Origin: an uncultured Elusimicrobiales bacterium
Lineage (GTDB): Bacteria; Elusimicrobiota; Elusimicrobia; Elusimicrobiales; Elusimicrobiaceae
Assembly: GCA_905235355.1 (NCBI GenBank)
Contig: CAJOLM010000029.1
Location: 1-12,965 of the forward strand
Direction of reading: 5' to 3'
DNA length: 12,965 bases
A model generated the notes under the pieces. The model was not told the DNA's origin. It was given only the letters and a program-made list of their open reading frames with translations, and did no database searches. Within the stretch, counting starts at the first letter, position 1. Each line of letters begins with the position of its first letter. Both the position numbers and the translations under genes were made by a program. Below, piece by piece: positions 1 through 5,787 of this stretch.

Positions 1-5
1 CAAAG

Positions 6-37
6 AGTCTCAAATGTGTTGATCCAGTCTCACATGT
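6..37. repeat. Pair of 12-nt direct repeats, 20-nt period
   Basis: AGTCTCAAATGT at 6-17 recurs as AGTCTCACATGT at 26-37, with 11 of 12 bases identical and starts exactly 20 nt apart, about two helical turns. The pair lies 20 nt upstream of the -35 box of the pilin promoter. Such spacing would suit a regulator bound on one face of the DNA, but there is no direct evidence of a binding protein, and the left edge of the window hides whether more copies exist. Confidence 0.35.
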
Positions 38-47
38 ATCTGAACCC

Positions 48-76
48 AAACAAGCCTTGACTTGTTTTTTTTTTTT
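48..76 (+). terminator. Possible weak Rho-independent terminator of a gene to the left
   Basis: AAACAAG (48-54) can pair with CTTGTTT (61-67) around a 6-nt loop, followed by an unbroken T run to 76. The stem is 7 bp with only two G-C pairs, so it is weak, but the position just before an independent gene and the long T tract fit a terminator. The same bases also form the -35 box and spacer of the pilin promoter, so the two functions overlap or one of the readings is wrong. Confidence 0.4.
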
Positions 77-84
77 GATACAAT
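57..84 (+). promoter_or_regulatory. Sigma-70-type promoter of the pilin gene with T12 spacer
   Basis: A -35 box TTGACT (57-62) and a -10 box TACAAT (79-84) are 16 bp apart, and TG at 76-77 gives an extended -10. Twelve of the 16 spacer bases are a T homopolymer (65-76). Transcription would begin near 91, leaving a leader of about 33 nt with an AGGAG ribosome binding site at 112-116, seven bases before the ATG. This is the best-matching promoter in the window. Confidence 0.7.
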
Positions 85-123
85 ACGGGGGTATGGTAGT
101 AAAATTACAACAGGAGAAACAGT

Positions 124-639
124 ATGAAAAAAGCGTTTACGCTTATAGAGTTGTTAGTAGTTGTTTTAATTATCGGCATCCTATCCGCCATTGCGCTGCC
201 GCAATACAGAAAGGCAGTCATGAAGGCGCGCTTTGTGCAGTTGAAAACTATGGCAGTAGCACTTGCTAACGCACAGGAAGCATACTATTTAGCAAATGGG
301 AAATACTCCGCGCGCTTTGATGAGTTGGACATTAATACCCCGGCTTATACACAAAGCAGCACGACGACCAGTAGTGAATCGCGTACTTTTTCTTGGGGGA
401 GTTGTGGGCTAACCAATGAAGATAATCAATATGGTGCGTATGTGAGTTGTAGTACCAGCGGATATGAACTGGGATATTTTGTCTGGATGAAAAATCAGCA
501 ACGAAATGAAGCGGGCAAGCATAGATGCCGTGCGGGTAGCACAGATTTGACTTCTCTTGAAAACGCCTTGTGTAAAGCAGAAACGGGCAAAGCGACGGGA
601 AGTAGTGACGGAGCCTTTGCTTTTTACTGGGATTATTAA
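124..639 (+). CDS. Type IV pilin-like protein (class III signal, PilE/PulG type)
   Basis: This 171-residue protein begins MKKA/FTLIELL, a short basic leader followed by the conserved prepilin peptidase site, with Glu at mature position 5 and a hydrophobic helix to about residue 27. The leader should be cut and the new Phe methylated by PilD, after which the subunit would join a type IV pilus or pseudopilus in the inner membrane. The residue before the cut is Ala instead of the usual Gly. The helix continues to about residue 55, and the rest is a Ser/Thr/Tyr-rich globular domain with four cysteines, enough for two disulfides. An AGGAG site at 112-116 supports the ATG. No pilus assembly gene lies nearby, so this is a solitary pilin, a pattern that fits Elusimicrobium, where many scattered pilin-like genes are known. 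Whether it is a major or minor pilin cannot be told. Confidence 0.88.
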   Translation: MKKAFTLIELLVVVLIIGILSAIALPQYRKAVMKARFVQLKTMAVALANAQEAYYLANGKYSARFDELDINTPAYTQSSTTTSSESRTFSWGSCGLTNEDNQYGAYVSCSTSGYELGYFVWMKNQQRNEAGKHRCRAGSTDLTSLENALCKAETGKATGSSDGAFAFYWDY

Positions 640-679
640 AGCAAACGGATTTGTAGGGAAGACTCCTGGCAATTTTGCC

Positions 680-737
680 GTCCGGTATCCGTTATCTTCG
701 TTAGATGTGGTGATATGCCGCCGTTTATCTACCGGAC
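680..737 (+). other. Inverted repeat in the pilin-rpmE gap
   Basis: GTCCGGTA (680-687) and TACCGGAC (730-737) are perfect 8-bp complements separated by 42 nt. No T run follows, so this is not a standard terminator. It could be a structured 3' end of the pilin transcript, an operator half-site pair, or chance. The remainder of the 204-nt gap (640-843) contains no supportable gene, only the rpmE promoter and leader. Confidence 0.3.
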
Positions 738-770
738 CGGAGACCAAAACTGTTTTTGCGCAAAAGCTCT

Positions 771-799
771 TTTCATTTTGGGTGCAATTTTGCTACAAT
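771..799 (+). promoter_or_regulatory. Extended -10 promoter of rpmE
   Basis: TACAAT at 794-799 is preceded by TG one base upstream (791-792), making an extended -10 element. The -35 region 17 bp upstream (TTTCAT, 771-776) matches the consensus poorly, as is common for extended -10 promoters. Transcription would start near 806, putting a short GGCG-TTTT-CGCC hairpin (809-820) at the very 5' end of the leader, ahead of the ribosome binding site at 833-837. Confidence 0.55.
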
Positions 800-843
800 A
801 TCAGGGAAGGCGTTTTCGCCAGTACATTTTTAGAGGAAAAATT

Positions 844-1190
844 ATGAAAGAAAAAATACATCCGAAATATGATTTTGTGGAAGTAACCTGCGCTTGCGGA
901 AACCTCGTTCCACCACCAAAAATTTAAAGCTGGATATCTGCGCAGCCTGCCATCCGTTCTTCACGGGCAAGCAGAAACTCTTGGACACCGAAGGTATGGT
1001 GGAAAAATTCAACAAACGCTTTGCTTCTACGTCCGGTAAAACGGTTACTCGCAAACCCAAAACAGAAGTAAAAGCCAAAACGAAATTAGCGAAAAAGGCT
1101 GTCTTGAAAAAAGCCGCCGCTGCCAAAAAGGCCCCCAAAGCAACCGCTCCGGCCAAAAAAGCAGCCAAAGCTGAAGCAGCCGCCAAATAG
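844..1190 (+). pseudogene. rpmE: Ribosomal protein L31, frameshifted, with Lys/Ala-rich tail
   Basis: L31 is a small protein of the large ribosomal subunit that helps bridge to the 30S head. Reading from ATG 844 (GAGGA at 833-837) gives MKEKIHPKYDF and the first zinc-ligand pair CAC, but the frame hits TAA at 925-927. From about 903 another frame continues the same protein with PRSTTKNLKLDICAAC, HPFFTGKQKLLDT and VEKFNKRF, ending at TAG 1188-1190. Where L31 proteins have about four residues between CGN and RST, only two bases remain, so about 10 nt are missing. The two halves together hold all four cysteines of the zinc-type L31. After the family's usual end there is a tail of about 50 residues, mainly Lys and Ala, resembling histone H1. 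A TTG at 894 could start the second half alone but would lose the first cysteine pair. The break may be a sequence error, because L31 is otherwise intact and has a promoter and terminator. Confidence 0.85.
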
Positions 1191-1204
1191 CGACGTTTTT
1201 TAAA

Positions 1205-1236
1205 AGACAGACTCTCACCCGAGGGTCTGTTTTTTT
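1205..1236 (+). terminator. Rho-independent terminator after rpmE
   Basis: ACAGACTCTC (1207-1216) pairs with GAGGGTCTGT (1221-1230) to form a 10-bp stem with one G-T wobble and a 4-nt loop. A run of T follows directly. It lies 15 nt after the rpmE stop and separates rpmE from prfA. Confidence 0.88.
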
Positions 1237-1259
1237 ATATTTTACCTTGGTGAGATTGT

Positions 1260-2314
1260 ATGGATACTGCAAAATATATAGAAGAATATAAAGCCCTGGA
1301 GCAAGAGCTGATGAGCGGCTCTTTATCACCCAAAGAGCTGATGGAAAAATCCAAACGCCATGCGTTTTTAAAGCCGATTATTGAAAAAGAAAACGAGATT
1401 AATTCCGTGCTGGCTGCCATTGAAAGCGACAGGGAAATGATCAAAGACGGCTCGGATAAAGAAATGGCTGCGCTGGCTGCGGAAGAATTGGCGGAAATGG
1501 AAGCCAAGCTGCCGCTTTTGCAACAAGAATTACGCGTGCTGGTTATCCCGCCCGATCCCAATGACAGCAAAAGTATTTATTTGGAAATCCGCCCGGGCGC
1601 CGGGGGGGAAGAATCGGCCTTGTTTGCAGCCGAACTCTTGCGTGTTTATCAACATTTTGCCGATACAAAAGGCTGGAAAACCGAGCTACTGGAATATACA
1701 CCCACCGGGCTAAAAGGCTGCAAATACGTCAGTATGTTTATTAAAGGCGACGGCGCCTATTCCTGGCTGCGTGACGAGGCGGGCACCCACCGCGTGCAGC
1801 GCGTGCCCGATACCGAAACGTCCGGCCGCGTGCATACCTCTACGGTCACAGTCGCTATCATGCCGGAAGCGGAAGACATTGATATTGAAATTAAGCCTGA
1901 GGATTTAGAGCTGGAAACCTGCCGCAGCGGCGGCGCGGGCGGACAAAACGTCAACAAAGTGGAAACCGCCGTGCGCATTATCCATAAACCGGCGTAGTCG
2001 TGTCCTGCCGCGAGGAGCGTAGCCAAGGTAAAAACCGCGAAAAAGCTATGGCTATGCTCAAAGCCAAGCTGTATCAAATAGAAGAAGAAAAGCGCAATAA
2101 AGAAATTTATGACGCGCGCAAAAGCCAAGTGGGCACCGGGGACCGCAGCGAGAAAATCCGCACCTATAACTTTCCGCAAAGCCGCGTCACCGACCACCGT
2201 GTAGATAAAAACTATCATAATTTAACCGAAATTATGCAGGGTAATATCACGGAAATTTTGGAAGATTTGCGCAAATTGCGTGTGGAAGAAAAACTGAAAA
2301 ACTTACAACTGTAA
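1260..2314 (+). pseudogene. prfA: Peptide chain release factor 1, frameshifted
   Basis: RF1 reads UAA and UAG in the ribosomal A site and triggers release of the finished protein. ATG 1260 has a GGTGAG site at 1249-1254. The first frame (245 residues) carries the codon-recognition tripeptide as PDT in VQRVPDTETSGRVHTS, and the catalytic GGQ at residues 227-229 within SGGAGGQNVNK. It stops at TAG 1995-1997. The next frame continues from about 1994 with VVVSCREERSQGKNREKA, then GTGDRSEKIRTYNFPQ and RVTDHR, to TAA 2312-2314. The family has H-x-P-T-G-[IV]-V-V at the join, whereas the DNA reads CCG GC GTA, consistent with loss of 4 nt (for example CCG ACC GGC GTA reduced between the two CCG triplets). 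Summed length is close to the usual 350-360. Everything except the join looks functional, and neighbours depend on UAG termination, so a sequence error or a very recent mutation is likelier than an old pseudogene. Confidence 0.9.
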
Positions 2315-2320
2315 GTATTG

Positions 2321-2332
2321 TACAATGGGAAT
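2321..2332 (+). promoter_or_regulatory. TACAAT -10-like element just before prmC
   Basis: TACAAT at 2321-2326 is followed by exactly six bases and then the prmC ATG. A -10 box here would start transcription at or beside the A of the ATG, giving a leaderless mRNA. No good -35 box is seen 16-18 bp upstream. The same six-base spacing occurs before ruvA. Confidence 0.3.
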
Positions 2333-3175
2333 ATGTCCACGCGCAGCCAATTATTAGCCCAAGCCGAAGAATTATTGGTCAAAGCACGTACCCCGCAGCC
2401 GCGGGCCGAGGCGGAATTTCTACTGGCCGCAGCAACCGGGGTGGCACGCACGAGGTTGCTGGCGTTTTCACAAGAGGCGGTTAGCCCGGCTGACGAAGAA
2501 AAATTTTGGTCTTTTATTACGCGCAAACAACAGGGCGAGCCGGTGGCGTATATTACCGGAGAAGTGGATTTTGCCGGGCTGATTTTGCATAGTGATACGC
2601 GCGCGCTTGCTCCGCGCCCGGAGACGGAAGAACTGGCCCAATATTGCGCTAATTTGTTTGAACGCGGCAGCAACCCCGATATTTTAGATTTGTGCACGGG
2701 AACAGGTTGTCTGGCCTTGTACCTGGCGGCTAAATTTTCGCGCGCGCGCGTAACAGCCGTAGATATTTCACAGGACGCTTTGCAGCTGGCAGCGGAAAAT
2801 GCGCGGCTAACAAAATTGCAGGACCGAGTGCAGCTGTTGCAAAGTGATTTGTTTGCAGAAGTCAGCGGGACATTTGATTTAATTGTGTCTAATCCGCCCT
2901 ATATTGCCAGCGGGGAAATAGAAACTTTGTCTGCCGAAGTGCAGCAGGAGCCAAAACTGGCTTTGGACGGTGGAGCTGATGGACTAGATATTATTAAGCG
3001 TATTGCGTCCGTGGCGACGGACTATTTAAATCCGCACGGGACGCTGGCACTAGAAATTGGGGCAGGGCAGGCAGCTCCTGTGGCTGCTTTGTTTGACAGC
3101 CGCCGCTGGGAAGGCGGTATCAAAAAAGATTTTGCCGGAGTGGAGCGCTTTGTGTTTGCGCGCCTTAAAAATTAG
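2333..3175 (+). CDS. prmC: Release factor glutamine N5-methyltransferase
   Basis: PrmC (HemK) uses S-adenosylmethionine to methylate the Gln of the GGQ motif in RF1 and RF2, which raises termination efficiency. Residue numbers run from ATG 2333, giving 280 residues, the normal family length. The N-terminal helical domain is followed by a Rossmann-type methyltransferase domain with the SAM-binding DLCTGTG at 119-125 and the substrate-binding NPPY at 187-190. The end of the fold is marked by ALEIGAGQ and a final FAGVERFVFAR. A TTG at 2318 would add five residues (MYNGN) but lacks a ribosome site; the family N-terminus begins near MSTRSQ. The gene follows prfA by 18 nt, the classic pairing of the methylase with its substrate. 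It ends in TAG, which itself needs RF1. Confidence 0.95.
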   Translation: MSTRSQLLAQAEELLVKARTPQPRAEAEFLLAAATGVARTRLLAFSQEAVSPADEEKFWSFITRKQQGEPVAYITGEVDFAGLILHSDTRALAPRPETEELAQYCANLFERGSNPDILDLCTGTGCLALYLAAKFSRARVTAVDISQDALQLAAENARLTKLQDRVQLLQSDLFAEVSGTFDLIVSNPPYIASGEIETLSAEVQQEPKLALDGGADGLDIIKRIASVATDYLNPHGTLALEIGAGQAAPVAALFDSRRWEGGIKKDFAGVERFVFARLKN

Positions 3176-3184
3176 GAGGCAGGT

Positions 3185-4456
3185 ATGGACCGATTTTTAG
3201 TAGAAGGTGGACATAAATTAAAAGGCAGCGTGCAAATTAGCGGATCTAAAAATGCGTGTTTGCCTATTTTGGTAGCTTCGCTGCTGACAGACGAGCCGTT
3301 TATCTTGCACCGCGTGCCTAATTTGCGCGACGTGCGCACCACCCTTAAAATTTTAACCGCTTTGGGTAAAAAAGTAACGTATGAAAACGGCACCGCTACC
3401 ATTGTAGCTGACGGTCAACTAAAAAATACCTTGCCTTATGAACTGGTCAAACAAATGCGCGCCAGTTTTTGGGTAGCCGGGCCGCTGCTGGCGCGGTTTA
3501 AATCTGCCACTATTCCGTTGCCCGGCGGTTGTGCGTTGGGCGCGCGCCCGGTAGATATTCATTTAAAAGGTTTTGAACGCTTGGGCGCGACGTGCGCTAC
3601 CGAGCAGGGTAACGTCGTCCTCTCTGCCCAAACATTGCAGCCCGCCAAAATTACGCTGCGTTTTCCAAGCGTCGGCGCGACGCAAAATTTGATGATGTGT
3701 GCTGCACTTATTGTCGGAGAAACTGTTTTAGAAAATATGGCGAAAGAGCCGGAAATTGATGATGTGGCTGCCGTACTGACGCACATGGGTGCGGAAGTAT
3801 TTAACGACGGAAAAGGGCGGCTTGTTATCCGCGGACAAAAACAGCTGCACGGGGTGGAACATACCGTGGTAGCGGACCGCATTGAAAGCGGGAGCTATAT
3901 GTTAGCCGCTGCCGCCACGCGCGGAGACGTGCGTGTAGAAGGGTGCGTGCCGGAGCATAATGGGATTTTGCTAGAGTGTTTGCAAGAAGTGGGCGTGCCG
4001 CTTGAAATCGGGAAAGATTATGTGCATGTAAAGCCCTATGATACCCCGCTTAAACCGCTGCGTATTAAGACAGCCCCTTATCCCGGTTTTGCCACCGACT
4101 TACAAGCTCCGTGGATGACGCTGATGACGCTTGCTAACGGAGCGAGCGAAGTAGATGAAGATATTTTTGAAAACCGCTTTATGCACGCGCCGGAGTTGGT
4201 GCGTATGGGAGCGGATATTGTGACAGAAAAAAGTGTGGCGCGTATTACAGGCGTGAAGAGTTTGTCCGGGGCGCATGTGATGGCGTCAGATTTGCGCGGC
4301 GGATTTGCCCTACTGATGGCGGGTTTATGCGCGAGCGGTATGACGGAAATTGAACGCGTGTATCATATAGACCGCGGCTATGAAAACCCGGAAGGAAAAC
4401 TCAATGCCCTGGGCGCAAAAGTGACGCGCTATAATCCGGACAAAGATGACTTTTAA
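3185..4456 (+). CDS. murA: UDP-N-acetylglucosamine 1-carboxyvinyltransferase
   Basis: MurA transfers enolpyruvate from phosphoenolpyruvate to UDP-GlcNAc in the cytoplasm, the committed first step of peptidoglycan synthesis and the target of fosfomycin. The 423-residue length is typical. The protein opens with the substrate-binding SGSKNA (Lys and Asn conserved), carries the catalytic loop PGGCALGARPVD with the reactive cysteine at residue 116, and later shows YPGFATDLQAP and the late FENRFMHAPEL segment. The catalytic Cys means it should be fosfomycin-sensitive at this site, unlike variants with Asp. A perfect AGGAGG at 3174-3179 overlaps the prmC stop and fixes the ATG. The last 11 nt overlap folC, so the two are probably translationally coupled. 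No second murA copy is in view. Confidence 0.97.
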   Translation: MDRFLVEGGHKLKGSVQISGSKNACLPILVASLLTDEPFILHRVPNLRDVRTTLKILTALGKKVTYENGTATIVADGQLKNTLPYELVKQMRASFWVAGPLLARFKSATIPLPGGCALGARPVDIHLKGFERLGATCATEQGNVVLSAQTLQPAKITLRFPSVGATQNLMMCAALIVGETVLENMAKEPEIDDVAAVLTHMGAEVFNDGKGRLVIRGQKQLHGVEHTVVADRIESGSYMLAAAATRGDVRVEGCVPEHNGILLECLQEVGVPLEIGKDYVHVKPYDTPLKPLRIKTAPYPGFATDLQAPWMTLMTLANGASEVDEDIFENRFMHAPELVRMGADIVTEKSVARITGVKSLSGAHVMASDLRGGFALLMAGLCASGMTEIERVYHIDRGYENPEGKLNALGAKVTRYNPDKDDF

Positions 4457-5675
4457 TACCTGGTTTACTAATTTGGTCCGTCGGAATAAAACCGCACATG
4501 GGGTTGATCCGGCAGGTTTTAAACGGCTAATGAAGCGGCTGGGTAATCCGCAACTTTCCTATCAAATTATTCACGTGGCTGGTACCAATGGCAAGGGGAG
4601 CGTATGCCATTTGACAGCCGGTATGTTGCAAGCAGCCGGATATAAAACCGGGCTGTTTGTTTCTCCACACGTGCAAACACCAACGGAACGAATTTCTATT
4701 GATGGCCAAAATATTTCCCGCGTCCGTTTGCAGCAAGCGGTGCAAGAGGTGCTGGCTTCTGAGCAAGAAAAGCTAAACTTTTTTGAAATTATGACGGCGG
4801 CAGCTTTTGTATATTTTGCCGCACAACGCGTGGATTGGGTAGTACTTGAAACCGGACTTGGCGGACGCAAGGATCCGACGAATATTTGCCGTCCGGCGGC
4901 CAGTGTGATTACCTCTATTGGGCTGGATCATTGCGCTATTTTAGGAAATACTTTGCCGCAAATTGCGCGTGAAAAAGCGGGTATCATCAAACGTGGCATA
5001 CCTGTTTTTTGCCCGCCGCTGCCGCGGGAAGTGTTAGCGGTTATCCGTCAGAAAACAGCTGCCAAACACGCCATGTTGCATATCGTGCGGGAAGGAAATC
5101 CGTTTACACTTGAAAAAGTGGATTGGGCGCGTGGAAATTTGCAATTAAAACATGGCACGCAGCTGTGGCGCTTGCATTTATTAGGAAACAGACAAGTGCA
5201 AAATGCGTGTTTAGTATATCAATTAGGGCAGTGGCTCAAATTGCCGGCGCGAGCTATCAAACAGAGCTTTGTCCGTGTGCAAATACCCGGGCGGTTTGAA
5301 ATTATTAAACACGGAAAAAAGCGCATCATTTTAGACGGCGCGCACAACCCGCAAGCGGCGGAAAATTTAGTGCGCTTTGTGTCCGATAGTCCGTTTAAAA
5401 AGCAGCTGGCTTTTGTGTGCGGGTTTATGGCAGATAAAGATTATCCGACTATGTTGAGAACACTTGCACACGCCGGAACGCTTTATGTTACGAGTCCCAA
5501 AAGCCCGCGCGCGGCCTCTCTAGCACAAGTGTGTGCGGCACTTCCACGCGGGGAAAAAGTAGCCTTCTTTGGCAATTCAGCTGCGGCCCTACGCACCGCC
5601 TTGCAAACCCATCACACCGTCTTAGTAACAGGCTCTTTTTATTTGGTAGGGGAGCTGCGTAAACGGTTGGGGTAG
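4446..5675 (+). CDS. folC: Dihydrofolate/folylpolyglutamate synthase
   Basis: This Mur-ligase-family enzyme joins glutamate to dihydropteroate and/or lengthens the glutamate tail of folates with ATP, in the cytoplasm. The 409-residue protein has the ATP loop GTNGKGS at 46-52, then SPHVQTPTERISI, the family signature LETGLGGR, ITSIGLDHCAILG, EKAGIIKRG and the LDGAHNPQAAENL motif of the second domain. One departure is KDPTN where most members have LDATN after GGR. The ATG at 4446 lies inside the end of murA (11-nt overlap). It lacks a strong ribosome site of its own, so coupling to murA is likely. Whether it has the FolC bifunctional activity or only one of the two cannot be told from sequence. 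It ends in TAG. Confidence 0.93.
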   Translation: MTFNTWFTNLVRRNKTAHGVDPAGFKRLMKRLGNPQLSYQIIHVAGTNGKGSVCHLTAGMLQAAGYKTGLFVSPHVQTPTERISIDGQNISRVRLQQAVQEVLASEQEKLNFFEIMTAAAFVYFAAQRVDWVVLETGLGGRKDPTNICRPAASVITSIGLDHCAILGNTLPQIAREKAGIIKRGIPVFCPPLPREVLAVIRQKTAAKHAMLHIVREGNPFTLEKVDWARGNLQLKHGTQLWRLHLLGNRQVQNACLVYQLGQWLKLPARAIKQSFVRVQIPGRFEIIKHGKKRIILDGAHNPQAAENLVRFVSDSPFKKQLAFVCGFMADKDYPTMLRTLAHAGTLYVTSPKSPRAASLAQVCAALPRGEKVAFFGNSAAALRTALQTHHTVLVTGSFYLVGELRKRLG

Positions 5676-5708
5676 TCTATACCTAAAGCGTTTTTCCGTA
5701 CCCGCACG

Positions 5709-5725
5709 TACGCGCCGCGCGCGTA
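5709..5725 (+). other. GC-rich palindrome after folC, abutting a promoter
   Basis: TACGCG (5709-5714) and CGCGTA (5720-5725) form a 6-bp perfect inverted repeat around a 5-nt loop. No T run follows, so it is not a typical terminator. It ends five bases before the TTGACA box of the next promoter, a place where an operator could sit. It may equally protect the 3' end of the murA-folC mRNA. Confidence 0.35.
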
Positions 5726-5729
5726 GGCA

Positions 5730-5758
5730 TTGACAGACGGCTCTTATTGTGATTAAAT
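5730..5758 (+). promoter_or_regulatory. Promoter of the coiled-coil gene
   Basis: A consensus -35 box TTGACA (5730-5735) is followed after exactly 17 bp by TTAAAT (5753-5758), which matches the -10 consensus at four positions. Transcription would begin near 5765, leaving about 23 nt before the ATG at 5788 and its GGCGGGAG ribosome site (5776-5783). This makes the next gene its own transcription unit. Confidence 0.6.
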
Positions 5759-5787
5759 TTAGTATATCCTTTTTTGGCGGGAGCAGT

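Noticed and set aside
409..747. Open frame of 112 codons on the - strand across the pilin 3' end
   Set aside because: Low-complexity shadow of the pilin gene without family signal or ribosome site.
557..847. Open frame of 96 codons on + across the pilin-rpmE gap
   Set aside because: Overlaps the pilin gene in another frame, has no recognisable protein features and covers the rpmE promoter.
894..927. L31 starting at TTG 894 as a complete shorter protein
   Set aside because: It would lack MKxxIHPxY and the first zinc-ligand cysteine pair, both of which are present just upstream in the other frame with a good ribosome site.
1985..2002. Programmed -1 frameshift site in prfA
   Set aside because: CCG GCG TAG contains no slippery heptamer, known release-factor frameshifting is +1 in prfB, and a small deletion in the conserved PTG stretch explains the break more simply. 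Kept only as a testable alternative.
2000..2314. The second part of prfA as a separate gene (GTG start)
   Set aside because: Its sequence is the uninterrupted C-terminal continuation of RF1, so it is one gene with a break.
2318..2332. TTG start of prmC at 2318
   Set aside because: No ribosome site, and the extra residues are not expected at the family N-terminus; ATG 2333 fits better.
5749..5787. GTG start at 5749 adding 13 residues to the coiled-coil protein
   Set aside because: It lies within the predicted promoter, and the strong GGCGGGAG site points to ATG 5788.
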